This document shows positions 38,298 to 51,200 of a DNA stretch of 64,000 bases, piece after piece (position 1 is the first letter of the stretch; every line of letters begins with the position of its first letter). The notes under the pieces were generated by a model, which made no database searches, was not told where the DNA came from, and saw only the letters and a program-made list of their open reading frames with translations. Origin of the DNA: Theocolax elegans. Lineage: Eukaryota > Arthropoda > Insecta > Hymenoptera > Cerocephalidae. Where the stretch lies: the NCBI GenBank assembly GCA_026168455.1, contig CM047426.1, positions 59,356,896 to 59,420,895 of the forward strand, written 5' to 3'. A program made the translations under genes and the position numbers.

Positions 38298-39776
38298 CAA
38301 GGAGGGGTTCCACCTTCCGGGAAACAAATTTTATTGTAAGTTGGAGAGCTGTGTTCTGGTACCCAAATATGAAATAATTCATATGAAATTCGGAAAGAAA
38401 TTTACGCAGATACTCAAACTGAAATCCATTAAAAAGTTGAGATCAAGTAGATATAGTTTAAAAAAAAGAAGCTCAAATATCTCAATTGGTTTGCGGACGT
38501 TTTGTCGAAAAACGACGGACATTTAACGACGGACATTTTATCGAGGACATTTCGTCGAAAGGACGTTCCGTCGAAAACTATTTTGTCGAATGGACATTTG
38601 ATCGAAAACCGTTTTGTCGAAAGGACGCTTAATCGAAAACCGTTTTGTCGAACGGACGTTTCGTCGAAAACCATTTTGTCGACTGGACATTTCGTCAAAA
38701 ACCTTTTTGTCGAAATACCTTTTCATCGAAATGACATTTTGTTGAAATATATTAATTTTTTTGTTTGTACAAAATTTGTTTAAATTTGCTTATCTCGGTT
38801 TTTAATCCAGAGTCACGACGTGGACGTGTCAGCAATGACTCCATTATTTTTATTGTATATTAATTTTTTTTGTTTTTTTTGTTTTTATATTTTATTAATG
38901 TTTTTTTCTTTTACTATCTATATATATAACCCAATAACCCAATAACCCGATAACCATACTAACCCAATACCTAACTCGGGGTGTGGCAGATCGCATACTT
39001 TGGCTGTGTTGGTTAACCTAAATGGGTTAACTCTGGCTGACACTTTATATTTTCAACACTCAGTTTGTAATCACATATAAATAATCATTTATAGGAACAA
39101 AAATATTTTTTTTTTCGACGAAATGTCCTTTCGATCAAATGTCTCTTCGACCAAACGGTTTTCGACAAAATGTCCTTTCGACGAAACGTCCTTTCGATCA
39201 AATGATTTTCGACGAAACGTCCTTTCGATCAAATGGTTTTCGACAAAACGCCCATTCGATCAAATAGTTTCCGACCAAACGTCCGTTCGACAAACGGTTT
39301 TCGATCAAATGTCCCTGGATCAAATGTCTTTCGATCAAATGGTTTCGATCAAATGTCCAGAAACGATCTCAATTTGGACAAAAGTTATGGAAAAAATAAG
39401 AATTAGACGAAATATTTGCCTAAAAAGTCTATTAAATTTTAACACTAAATTTTCGTTAAAATTTTATCTAATTCTTATTTTTTCCATAACTTTTGTCCAA
39501 ATTGAGATATTTGAGCTTCCTTTTCTTTAAACGATATCTACTTGATACCAACTATTTAATGGATTCCATTTTGAGTATCTGCGTATATTTCTTTCCGAGT
39601 TAATGGCGATTGAGCTTAAACATATTTTTTTCACAAATTTTCGTTAACTGCGTATTACTTTCGTCAAACAGCCTATGAGATTGAATTTCATATGAATTCT
39701 TTCATATTTGGGTACCAGAAAACAGCTCTCAAAGTTGCATTAAAATCTGTTTCCCGGAAGGTGGAGCCCCTCCTGG
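38298..39776. mobile_element. Harbinger-like non-autonomous element, copy X1
   Basis: The ends are inverted: caaggaggggttccaccttc and its complement, with two or three mismatches. TAA flanks both sides (38295-38297 and 39777-39779), a 3-bp TWA-type duplication as in PIF/Harbinger insertions. The arms stay similar for about 200 bp. A foldback element is inserted at 38490. No transposase is encoded. Copy X2 is at 62128-63399. Confidence 0.7.
38490..39365. mobile_element. foldback-type element with inverted tandem arrays
   Basis: It lies inside X1 and is flanked by atctcaattgg and atctcaatttgg, a duplication of about 11 bases. The left part (38490-38745) is a degenerate array of words like gttttgtcgaaaggacg. 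The right part (39115-39365) is the same array inverted, with words like cgtcctttcgatcaaatggt. The middle is AT-rich and holds a short ataaccca-type array at 38928-38975. Arrayed inverted ends are typical of foldback elements. The frames across it are by-products of the array. Confidence 0.65.
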
Positions 39777-39779
39777 TAA

Positions 39780-40217
39780 GTTGGATTACCTGATTGCTTC
39801 ATTTTATTTTACTTTTATTTAACTTATTTTTTTACAAGGACATGCAATAAGAAAACGAGACAAACTTCTAGTATTTCACTTAAAAATAGGTAAGCATTTT
39901 TCTAAATTTAGATTAAAAAATCATAAAGGACACTTATTTATAAATTACATTAAAACTCCATTTATAATCTTTAATAATTTTTAAAAGAAATATTAAGCAC
40001 TTGCAATATTTGCATTTGTATAAAAGTAGCGCTCGTTTATAAATGAAATTTCTGATTGCTTCATTAAAAAAAGCATACAGATTCCATCGTAACCCCTTCC
40101 CGTAGTTTGGAAGCGCATGAATCGAAGTTGGTAAATTAAGAATTAGTTTTTTCTGTATGTAAAAAGATGTTATCGGTATTAATCGACACACAAGTACAAA
40201 TAATTCGATGTCTATAC

Positions 40218-40248
<31 letters not shown>

Positions 40249-41149
40249 ATATACGCACACATGTATACATTTACTTCTACTAAATTTATGAAAAGAAAGT
40301 ATTAACTGCTCGTTTACTTCATTAATTAATCTTATTACAGCGGTTTTGCGATATATCGCTCATATATCATTTTTTATATCGATTAGATCATCTGATATCG
40401 GTTCTAGGGACGCGGATACCTATTCCCTATATCAAAAGCTACCTATAGTTAAAATTTGGTGTATATATGATGAAAACTCAGTGGCATCGGTATTTTTGAA
40501 ACACGATTTTTTTTTGGCCCACTATGCGGCGTCCGGCGTCCGTCGGGCGATGTCCGCTGTCGAGTATCCCAGAAATTGCAAGAATTAAGCGTATGTGTCG
40601 AGTGGAAGAGTTAACGCTAAATACGACAACCAGTCTTTATTTATCCCCCACGTAATGATACATGGGAGAGGGGGCAGGAGGGAGGGGGGTAAAATTAAAA
40701 AAATTCCAAAAATATTTTATGGGGTTTTCGGTACAGGAGAATAACAATATAAGAACCATCCTTTTTATCTCCCATTTTAAAGATGAAAGAAGGGGGGGGG
40801 GAGGGACAGATTTAAAATACAAGAATTCTAAACAAGCTTTAACGAGGATTTTTGGTAACGATGAATAACACTGTGACAACTATTCTCTTTTATCGACCAT
40901 TGAGAAAACTAATGATTTTAATTGACCGAACCCTATCAGCCTACACACACAGGGAAACTACATTACCGAGCACACTAGTAAGAGCTCAGGCGTCTTCAAG
41001 AGGATCCAGAAGCAGCTTGAAGCCAAACCGATGCCAGGAAGTGGTGAAGAGAAGTCCTTGACAGCACACCTGGAGAAGCAGCGTAGCCAGAATCGCCTCC
41101 CATCGCAGCCATCCAGTACAGCAAATAACCCTGTAAGATTACTTCTTCC
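39780..41149. other. intergenic sequence
   Basis: AT-rich, with a TA/TATATG run near 40212-40250 and two purine/G-run tracts (40664-40690 and 40790-40806) that could form G-quadruplexes. No gene was recognised. Confidence 0.7.
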
Positions 41150-42060
41150 AATGTGCACTATATAAAGAAGAGAACAGGATCACACAGCAGTTAAACAGCT
41201 GTGTATAGAATGGGTGCAGAAGAGAGGTTAGGTGGGAAGCAACATACATAAACCGAGTAGCCGTACGGTTTATAACTCACCCAAGCAGATACGCTGTACC
41301 GCATTCCCGAATCCTCGGGCCAGTGATCGCCAAGAGAGAAGAAAGACGCAGCCAGGAAGACCACGAAGAGAAGGACAAACAGCTAACTTCGTCGTCGCCA
41401 CCAACTCGCCATTGTTGTTGATATTCGTGCGCGGCGGACATCTTCGTTAAGCCGCACGCGGCATAAGGCCGCGTACGCACGAAGTGGTCACGGCAGATGC
41501 GCGCAGCAACTCTCTCGTGTCGACGTCGGCAAAAGCTGAGAGCTCGTTCGACCTCCGAGTACGAGCTACCAATATCGAGAGTACCAACGTGACGACAGAG
41601 AGAGAGAAAGAGCATAGCGAAGTATGTGTGCCGTACGTGTGCCAGCATCCCCAAAGGTTTGTGCGACCTAGTGCCGTTATTCGGAAGCCCGTTTTCCTTG
41701 CCTGTGTGTGCCACGAACACCCGTGTATTCCCCAGCTTCTTTTTTTTCCCAGCCTTGCTCGCCGCGTAAATTTAATGTACCCCAGCTTCTTCCCCCTTCC
41801 TCTTCGCGCGCGAAGTAGCCAGCTTTACTCGACGCGTATTTCAGCCGTGCCGTTCGCTATTCTTTATTTCGGATTATCGTATAAACATAATCGCGTTATA
41901 TCAAACTGAGCGCTCCATCGAGTAGCAAATCACGACAAATACGTCGGAGCGCACGCGACTGGCACCCGCTGTTATTACTAATAAATATTACGAATTAAGT
42001 AATCATTTAAGCTTTAATTTGATCATCCGCACCCTGATCTCCAGTGCGACGTGAAAAGGT
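41150..42060 (+). promoter_or_regulatory. CpG-rich segment with TATA box, promoter or LTR-like
   Basis: CTATATAAAG at about 41158 is followed by about 800 bases of CpG-rich DNA without a long frame. AATAAA lies near 41980, and a donor-like GTATAT follows gaaaag near 42058. This fits either a TATA promoter with a 5' untranslated exon or a degenerate LTR. I found no second copy in the window. Confidence 0.3.
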
Positions 42061-42619
42061 ATATGCGATTACACAATGCTTTTATATATTTGTTTACTTT
42101 CTAAATTACTTTTATTACATTAAATATAAAAGTATTACAGTGTTTTAAAATAATTATTTTATTTGCTTTACGCGCGCGTTTTCATTATATAAATACATAT
42201 TTTCATATAGATACTTATGTATGTACAAAGTAGTATTTATTTTTTTATCTAATTGTTCTTTTTGTATATTGTTTTAAATGATGTAAACTTTAAATTTATA
42301 GTTATTATTACATAATAATAAGTTAAAAAAGCATATTATTATTTTTTCATATATAATAGGTGATTTACTTGGACAGGTGAGGTTAAGAGTTTCTTGTTTC
42401 ACAAGTCAAATAAGTAAAAATTTCTTGAAGATTTTTCAAACTGCTTTAAACCAGTCGTGAAAAAAATATAAGAATCTTTTCTGAATTTTTTAAGCATTTT
42501 TGTAAAAACTGATAATAAACATTTATATTCTTATTTTTCAGATATTTCAACATATTGGATCATCGCCTCCAGACTTTTCAAGAAGTCCTCGACTTCAAAA
42601 AAAGCAGATTGTCTCCCTG
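42061..42619. other. AT-rich intergenic sequence
   Basis: No feature can be supported. Confidence 0.7.
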
Positions 42620-42899
42620 CATTATATTAACTGGCTAGTCTATCCTGAGCTTTATTAGTTCTAGCTAAAGCTTTCTTGTGATAGCCGATTATCTCACTCA
42701 AGCAACTGCTGCTATCCCAAGCGTTCGACGAGCAGTCCCGGGTAGCTGTGGCTGCCGGTGGTAATTTAACATGACCGGGCTCCATCTTGTGAGACATCAC
42801 AAAAACTCGATTTCTATAAAAAAGTGAGATAAAACAGTAAACCCAAATCCCCATCCACTAAAGGTTAAAAGTGATCCGATGTTTTTAGACATTAATTTT

Positions 42900-43615
42900 A
42901 TTGAAAAAAGAAGCTTTTTGAACCAGAAAATTTCCGTCCTCTAAAAGTTAAGGCAAACCCTAATTCTGGTAACTTTTCGTCCCAAGTGTTGTGCTTCTCG
43001 GTAATATAAGACACTACTATCGTTTTCAGCGTTATTAGCGCATTCGATAGGATTGTCCTAAGCGTGACACGGAGGAATAGTCGTATTAAATATTTCCCGT
43101 TTCACAAGATAATCATCTACCAGTTTATTCTTGAACCCAGTGCCGTTGTTCAATAATAATACTTTCGTAGAACGAAAAAGCGTAAAGACTCGTTCGTGTA
43201 ACTTTTTCACAATCGTCTTAGCAATAACTTTCCGGATCGGCACTGCTTCAATCCAGCTCGTGTACACGTCCCGTATAACCAAAATATATTCAAATCCGTG
43301 TGTAGAACACAGAAGCGGTCCAGCAACATCTCCTCTACCACTTGCCATGGCTTCTCAACCACTCGTCTTCCCATCAAACCCATGGAAGGACGTTGCTCCA
43401 CCTTGCAATGCTGGCAAATAAGACGTTTGCGTACGTACTCGCCAACTTCGGCATAGTAACGTGGCCAATAATAACTTAGCCACGCGAGTAAATGTCTTCT
43501 CTTGACCTAAATTGCCAGCTGCCGGATCATCATGGTATTCACGGATGATGGCCTGTCTGTAGTCTTCAGGTACGACCAAATTCCAAGCGTCTTGATCTTC
43601 CATGGCTTCATCCAA
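42900..43615 (-). pseudogene. gypsy integrase fragment
   Basis: The zinc-binding start (REYHDDPAAGNLGQEKTF) and the core (VAGPLLCSTHGFEYILVI) lie in different frames. The second catalytic position reads LLNNGTGF where SDNGTEF would be usual, so Asp is replaced by Asn. The third region continues as NTWDEKLPELGFAL in another frame, with the C-terminal tail reaching about 42627. Confidence 0.85.
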
Positions 43616-43623
43616 CTCGGTAT

Positions 43624-44060
43624 TTATCGGCCACTCACATACATCTTTGGCCCATGAAAAGTACCAGAGATCCTTAGTAGTTTATCTCCAAGAGACGGAG
43701 GATATGGTTGGCTCGCTTTCCTCATAATTACGAGAAAGTGCATCAGGAACGTAGTTAAGAACTCCTGTCCTGTGCTCAATAGTAAAATTATGAGACTGGT
43801 ATATTGCACAATGAAAACTACTATGGTCAGTGAACAATTTAAACTAGTAACCTTCGATGTATGGTCTAAACTTCTTAATTGTCCATACACGGCCAGGCAT
43901 TCCCATTCTGCAACGCTGTAATTGCATTCGGCGGACGAGAGGATTCTACTGGCGAACTCCAGGACTTTCTTTTCTGTCGGCAATCTGTAGCAACACTGCA
44001 CCAATACCAGTGTCACTAGCGTCTTTATGGACCACATACTCACCGTTCTCATAGGGAGCT
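43624..44060 (-). pseudogene. gypsy RNase H fragment
   Basis: One frame gives LEFASRILSSAECNYSVAEWE, the central RNase H region with its catalytic Glu. The TDH and ADALSR-like parts appear only across frameshifts. Confidence 0.75.
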
Positions 44061-44362
44061 TGCAGAACGGGCGCTGTTATTAACAGAAATTTTAATCGAT
44101 GCGAGGTACTATCTTTTACTTCCAGCCAAACTTAACTCTGGCCTCTCTTGGTTAAACGCGTTAGCAGATCAACTTTGGTAGCATAGTTGTACATGAAGCA
44201 TCTGTACTAAGATGCCATATCGAGAAACCGTCTCAGCTGCTTCAAATTCTTGGGAGCCGGATATTCTATAATTGGCTCCATTTTAGTTTTATCAGATCGT
44301 CTCCCGTCTCAGTTAACTCGCACATCTAAATAGCTCACTTCGGGTTGGCAGGAAACACACAT

Positions 44363-44581
44363 CTACCGGTTAACAGAAAAACCGGCTTCTGCCAAGCGAG
44401 TTAACACTTTTGGTCCTATCACCTGATCGATCATGCGCGGGAATAGCGCGCCAGCATTTGCCAATCCATATGGCATACGAGTAAACTGGAACATACTCAT
44501 TCCAGGTGCCGTAAACGCCGTTATCGGTCGCGACTCCATCTGTAGAGGGAGTATGTTAAGCTGGAATTGCCATATGGGCAT
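44363..44581 (-). pseudogene. gypsy RT fragment
   Basis: The frame shows the region between RT motifs: KTAF-like ITAFTAPGMSMFQFTRMPYGL followed by ANAGALFPRMIDQVIG. Homology continues past the stop into the thumb (PAPKNLKQLRRFL near 44220-44275) in other frames. The catalytic YXDD part is missing or unreadable. Confidence 0.85.
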
Positions 44582-44590
44582 AGTTAAAAA

Positions 44591-45879
44591 AAAAACTAAA
44601 TAATAATTTTTAACTACTTTTTTGCTAATTTATTACCGATTCCAATAATGTATAGCCATATCCCAAGTCATTCTAACACCTAGTTACGCCAGCTTGAGCC
44701 TTAAGCTGGCAAAATCTTTTATAACTAAGGATCTAATTGAGCTACAAGAGCGTGATATGGTTCAAAATTTTTAGCTCGAAGAGTACTTTAAGTCTGGAGC
44801 AGATGATCTGAATTTCAAAATTAACTCCGTTACAATTCCAAAAACCATAAGGTTTTATATATATTTACAATATTTATTGATTTAACTTCATTACAAATCC
44901 TTATAATAAAAGGATTTGTGCTAATAAAACTACGAAAGCTAATGTTCAAGCTACCATGCTTTAATCAATGAATCTTGTATATTAATTTCCGTCCTTTATA
45001 TACTATCTTTATCCCATTAGTACAAATCCTTTGTAACAAATTTTCCTCATATTTATGCACTAAGTTCATATTATAATTTTTATTTTAAAAGACATTTTCT
45101 TTCTTATTTCTACACACATATATTATTATAAAAATTTCTATTTGTTTACAAGAAATAATTGCATATTCATTTTTATATCGTATGCATTTTTCTAATTACT
45201 TTTATTTCTGTTTTTTATTAATTGTATAAATTTACATATTTCTACATTTAAAAATAATTGTAAATTCATTTTTTATATTTGTAATTATTTTTTATTCTAC
45301 TTAGAAATTTCAATTTATTTTTTACACGATTAAAAAATTAAATATATTATAATTTCTATCACTTTTAAATGTAAAACTATTTTCGCATACTAATTTTGCA
45401 TAAACATATCATTTTTATAATTAATTTATGTTTTGCCGTAAATTTAAAAACTTAACTCTTTTTTATACATTTTAAATTGAATGCTTATATTAATTTTATT
45501 ATGTAATATTATTTTATACATAATTTTATTATTCATTTAGTAATAAAATATTTATCTTTACTATAATTGCAGTTGCATTTTATTTTCCTAAATTTGTGCT
45601 TCAAATCGTGACGCGTTATAATTCTAACAATTTACATGTTTGTCAATTTTAGCTGACAGTATTCTTGAGAATATTTACATTTATATATAGTTCATTAATC
45701 TTTCTATGAAATTTATTTTGATAGTCTATATCCTCTTTATATAAAATTAAATATTTAGTAAATAATTTAGGTATATATCGTTACATACCTCACAACTTTA
45801 ATAAGACGAAAATAACAATAAAATACAATGAACGACTAGAATACAAATAATAACGCAGAAAAGCTATTACATAAAAATA
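44591..45879. other. AT-rich intergenic sequence
   Basis: This is one of the most AT-rich parts of the window. No feature can be supported. Confidence 0.75.
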
Positions 45880-47270
45880 CTACCGGATATCAGGCTGTGG
45901 AATCGAGATCCAACAAGTGATTGAATAAGGTTGATTTAAGGCGATTTAAATGAGGTAACTCAAATGGGGCCACAGGGAGTGAATTCAATAATTTAGTGGC
46001 AACGATAACAAATGTTCTATGAACCGATTCAGTGCGAGGTGGTAAATATGTTAGTGATTTAGGAGGATAGCCAAATGAGTCACGATGATTCTCTGAGTAC
46101 GATTATTCTCTGAGCGGCTCTAATGAAATGATCTGAAAAGTAATGAGGCAAATTCCGAGCCAAGATAGTAAATGCCAATGGTCCAATGACTAGCAAACGT
46201 CTCGATTCGACCGACAGCCAGAGTAATTTCAACCAATCGGGAATCACATGTTCATGTCTGTGCAGATTTCCCCACACAAACCTGACACAGACTTTAAATA
46301 AACGTTGAAGCTTTAGATTTCATTATGAGCATTTCTACTTTATGGTATTTTCTGGTATTCTGAGAGAATGCTCTGTTGTGAAAACGCAGACAGAACAAAA
46401 CTCAATGAACCCTTTAACATATAGTCAGGACATGCTTAGACCAATCCATGGTGGACAATAACCAAACACCTAACGATTTAACATAATTATCATTATTAAG
46501 ATATTCATTTAATAATTTAATACGTGAAGCAGTAATTAGATCCACACGCGAAACATATGCCCAGGATCATCACCTTAGTTTTATTTACATTCAGACGTAA
46601 GCCGTTATTTGCAGTCCAAGATACTACAACATTCGCATCCTGAGAAATCCGTTGGACGCCCAACTCAAAATCCGCAGGCAGAAAGGAATAATAAACCTGG
46701 GTATCATCGGCATAAATCATATTCTTGCTGTATTGAAGTACCTCAGGAAGATCATTAATAAATATCGAAAATAATAAAGGACCCAATACACTGCCTTATG
46801 GTACACCCGAATTTGCCCTGAGCCAGTCCGAGCACCTGCCCAACTCATCCACAACCGCTTGAGAGCTACTAAATAGTGGAAGAACCACCTCAATAGTGAG
46901 TGAGAGCAACTCATATTGCGCAGTTTAGTTAGAAGCGGACCATGCGGCACCGTGTCGAACGCCTTTAAGAAATCGAACATGACTAGAATGTTTATCTTGA
47001 GCGAATCAATAGCCCTTCTAATATCATCAAGTACTCCCAGTAGGGCGGTCTGGGTGCTGTGATTTCTGCGAAAACTCGCTTGTCTATCAATTAAGAGTTT
47101 ATTTTTTTCGAGATATGTCGACAATTGGTAATGAACTAGCCGCTCCAAAATTTTTGAGACCTCACAGATTTTAGCTATGCGTCTGGTATCTGACCAAGTT
47201 TCAATTCTATAAAGGCATTTGCGGTTTTTTTTCCGAATCAAACAAATTTGAATTAAACGAGGCACTATCT
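45880..47270 (-). pseudogene. LINE copy 1: 5'-truncated RT fragment
   Basis: Minus-strand frames at 47265-46717 and 46786-46517 encode the RT palm: RRNHSTQTALLGVLDD, LVMFDFLKAFDTVPHG, then GPLLFSIFINDLP and YADD at about 46705. Fragments of the C-terminal domain follow to about 45880. The product matches the RT of the copy at 47652-52720 but has several frameshifts, and the first half of the element is absent. Confidence 0.85.
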
Positions 47271-47611
47271 GCTATTCGTCCTATATTTAGTGGAATTTCT
47301 CAGAACAGGCCCTCGTTAAATAAAAATTATAAGCGTTTCGTTCTCGATCTCCAGCTTGAACTACTCAGTAAGGAACTGGAGATCTTACCTTAGATGCCTA
47401 TCGCACGATGTACTACGATGCTAGCAAGATGTTATGCGGCTCTATATATAAAAGAAGATGATCATCTCTCTAGCAAGTGTAGAGAAATAGTCATCTCCCT
47501 CTAGCGGCGGGAAAAATCACCAGCCCGAGTGCGACGTAATCGACCCAAGTCGCGGATTTTATTAAAATATGAAGAGCAATCAAGAGCACATCTGTTTACT
47601 TACCAGGAGAT

Positions 47612-47617
<6 letters not shown>
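47271..47617. other. unique sequence between two LINE copies
   Basis: It contains a TATATATAAAAG box near 47441 and repeated gatgatcatctctctag-like words. A minus-strand splice donor (GTAAGT, read from 47605) is possible. No gene was recognised. Confidence 0.6.

Positions 47618-47651
<34 letters not shown>
47618..47651. repeat. (GA)n microsatellite
   Basis: A GA run adjoins the 3' tail of the next LINE. Confidence 0.95.
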
Positions 47652-47655
<4 letters not shown>

Positions 47656-48265
47656 ATTGATTGATTGATATGTTTATTGGGTCCTTAAGGGGTAAAAACC
47701 CCATAGGCTCTAAAAGCGAACAAATACATAGATAAAACGTTAAAACTAAATACTAAATAACAATATAAAATTCTAATTACAAAATAAAATAAAATACGTA
47801 GCTTGGACGGAATAAAATAAAAGTTGGATATAGTAAAATAAATAAGGTAAAAATAGAATGAAATAAAATAAAATAAAATAATAAGATAATAAAATAATAA
47901 TAATAATAATATGATAAAATAAAATAAAATAAAATAAAATAAAAATAAAATAAAATAAAATAAGATAAAATATATGTACAATTTGGTGCAAGTAAATAAA
48001 TAAATAGATAAAAATAAATGAATTAAAACTTAAAATTAGATAACAAGAAAAACAAAAATAATAAATAATAGAATAGAATACAATATCCAACGATCACAGT
48101 AAGCCGCAGTATAAAAGTAAAAAATAACAATCAAACGTTCGCAGTAAACCGTAATATATAAGAAGTAAAGAATAAAAACAAAATTGACAATTAATAAATA
48201 AATAAATACATAGTGACAAGAAACATTAATCAATTAGAACACTTAAAATTAGAACACAAGCCCAA
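47652..48265 (-). other. LINE copy 2 3' UTR with terminal hairpin
   Basis: On the minus strand it is rich in (AAAAT)n-type repeats read as ATTTT. Near its end there is ggggtttttacccc, then AATAAA, then four copies of an ATCA unit. Copy 3 ends in the same arrangement. Confidence 0.75.
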
Positions 48266-51200
48266 CTAGACTTGGATATTCAGGTGAGGGATGGCCCGTA
48301 GTGGTATGCCTTCATTCGCGACCCGCGTAGACCAGGCTGCCTGGTCGAGCCCTAACAGGTGATTGTGCAAAATGATCTTGAAATTATCAAAAAATGATGG
48401 ATCGAAGGTGAGTGTTGGAAATTGATTGAGGATGCGAGTAGAGGTGATGACAAAAGATCTATTTAAGGCTTCGGTGCGTGGAGGAAGATACATGAGTGGC
48501 TTAGGGGGATGGCGGGAGGAGGAACGAGGAAAATGACCAGGGGTGTTGAGTATGGTGAAATGATCTGCCAGGTATGATGGTAATTTATGAGCAATGATGT
48601 TGAATGCCAGGGAACAAATGAGGTATGAGCGTCTAGACTCGACCGACAGCCACTTCAGACTCAGTCTAAACGGGGTTACGTGGTCACGTCTCATTAAATT
48701 GCCCCATACAAATCTCACGCAAGCATTTAGTAGCCTATTTAATTTTAGATTTCTAGTCTGATCTATATCATTGTAGGCTGCACACGCATAATCGAAGTGG
48801 GGAAAAATGAGAGCTTCCACCAGATTCTTACGAAGTTTCATTGAAAGTGCCTTATTATAATATCGTAGTGAGTGTAACACTCCGTGAACACGTCTGGAGA
48901 TTGACATGACTTGTTTTGACCAGTCGAGGGTGGGTGTCATCAAAAGGCCCAACGATTTTACTACATTTTCATAATCAAGAAAGTTATCGCACAATTTAAC
49001 TCTCGGAGCAGTGTTCAGGTTAATACGAGATATAAATGCCTGACTACCCAGGATCATAACCTTCGTCTTTTTTACATTAAGTGAGAGGCCGTTGTCTGAT
49101 GCCCATTTGGCAATCGCGTTAGCATCCTGAGTTATGCGTTGAACACCATTTTCAATATCCGCTGGAAAGAACGAATGATAGACCTGGGCGTCATCGGCAA
49201 ATAACATGTAGTTACTAAACTTAAGAACCTTAGGTAGGTCATTGATAAAGATGGAGAATAAGACCGGTCCTAGAACACTGCCCTGAGGCACACCTGCGCT
49301 CACCTCGAGCCAGTCAGACAGCATGCCAACCTCATCCACAACGGCTTGCGTGCGACCCACAAGATATCTGTAGAACCAGTTGAGAACGATATCTGAACAG
49401 CCGATGTCACCCAACTTTCGGATAAGCTTATCATGAGGGACTGTGTTAAAGGCCTTGGAGAAATCAAACAAGACTAAGATCGTAATCATTCTGGAATCGA
49501 TAGCTCGTCTTACATCATCCAAAACCCCCAGAAGAGCTGACTGAGTACTATGGCCCCTTCTAAAGCCTGCTTGTCTGGTCGATAACAAATTATTACACTC
49601 AAGGTACTCAACCAGCTGGTCATGCACCAATCTCTCCAACACCTTTGACATCTCGCAGAGTTTGGCGATCGGTCTCGTATCAGAGCATGTAACCATCTTA
49701 CTCGACTTCGCCAACGGGAAAAGAATAACCCTCTTCCAGCAATCAGGGAACCAACCAGTTGAGAGCATGCCATTAAAGAGTTCAGTTAATGGTAGTGTAA
49801 TTTGCGGTTCTAACAGTTTTAACATTCTGATAGAAATGTCATCCACACCTGATGCCTTGGAAGAAGATCTAGCTATCATCCGCTGTACTTCTTTGGCTGA
49901 CACCGGTGAAAAAGCGAAAAAAAGAGATGATGGGAGATGACATAAATTAGATAGGATAGACGCAAAAGAGTGAATAGTGATTGGTGGTTTGTGGTTAGTG
50001 ATGGAAGCGTAGTAAGTGTTGAGTTGATGAGCCGAAAAATATTTTAGTGGCGATGAGTTAGATTTTGAGCCAAGACCCATGTTTCTGAGGAATTTCCATG
50101 TTTCAGTAGGATTCTTCCCATTATTAAGCTTAGAATGCAGATATTGAAATTTACTAGAATTAATGGTATTTTTGACCTGGTTCCTCAGTACTTTCTAAGC
50201 AGTGTAATCCGCGGGAGATCTCGAACTACGAAACAGCCTGAATGCCGCATTTCTGGCCTTAATGTCAGATCTGATCTCCCGCGTGACCCAGGGCTTATGT
50301 TTATTCCTTACTGTGGTAAGTTTAGCTGGAGCAATGTCATTAAATGCTGAGGTAATGGCGCTGCATAAAAAAAATAATGAGGATGAAAGTGTATCAAAAG
50401 GATTTGATGAAAATGAATTTGATGAAAGTGAAACCATGGAGACAGGCTGGTCAGGCCGAGCAGGTGAAAATGTGTCAGTGACTGGCGGAGATGTTGTTAA
50501 TGGCGAAATCGTTAATTTGTACAAATATGAGGTGAATGTGGTTGCAAGGTGATGTAGGTTGATCTTCTCCCAGTCCCTTCTCCAGAACTTTTTAACACCC
50601 TCTTGCGGTTTATCGATCTTAAGGGAGATGTTGATTGCGTCATGACCCGCCGCGAAGGGTGCACTGGACTTATTATAAACGAATTCAGGCACCGGCTCAC
50701 GAATTAGGAAAAGATCCAACCAGGTATGAGATGATCCCGTCGACGTCACCACATGGTGTGTCGCTTCGGAAGGAACCAGGAAGAGGCCTAGTGCCTCCAT
50801 ACTCCCTTTCAGCATACACGCTGCAGCACTATTAGAATTCATATCTATATTAAAGTCACCCGTTATAACGACATGGTTAAAGTTAGGGAGTATATCAGCT
50901 ATAATATCAAACAATTCCGTTGGATACGCGGCAGAAGGCCTACGGTAAACCACTGCCACCGCGAGCGCCATCGTCTTGTTCACTATTCTTAGAACAATGT
51001 ACTCGGGGGCATTCGAGTAAACAGGGTCTGAGTGTGCCAAGATGGTAACTGCAAACTCATCACGAACATAAGCCGCCACACCACCACCCTCCTTACCTAC
51101 ACGAACCAACCGGTGAAGAGTATAACCAGGTAACTTGAGAATTTTGGAAGAATCGCTTTCAGTAAGAAAGTTTTCAGTGATAGCAATGACGTCATGAGAT

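Larger units (their letters stand above)
42620..44590 (-). mobile_element. decayed gypsy pol remnant
   Basis: Read on the minus strand, the domain order is RT, RNase H, integrase, as in Ty3/gypsy. It is unrelated in detail to the provirus at 24145 and has frameshifts and stops throughout. No gag, protease or LTR was recognised around it. Confidence 0.85.

Noticed and set aside
38928..38975. Telomere-like repeat
   Set aside because: The words ataaccca are not the insect TTAGG/CCTAA unit and there are only a few, inside a foldback element.
38429..39530. Frames of 89-135 codons with repeated RQNGFR or FDQM-like words
   Set aside because: They come from the foldback arrays. The repeat unit explains the periodic protein.
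41277..41909. Frames of 141-147 codons on both strands
   Set aside because: They lie in a CpG-rich segment where stop codons are rare by composition. Neither strand shows a domain.
47685..48233. Minus-strand frames rich in Phe, Tyr, Leu and Ile
   Set aside because: They are translations of AAAAT-type repeats in the LINE 3' UTR.
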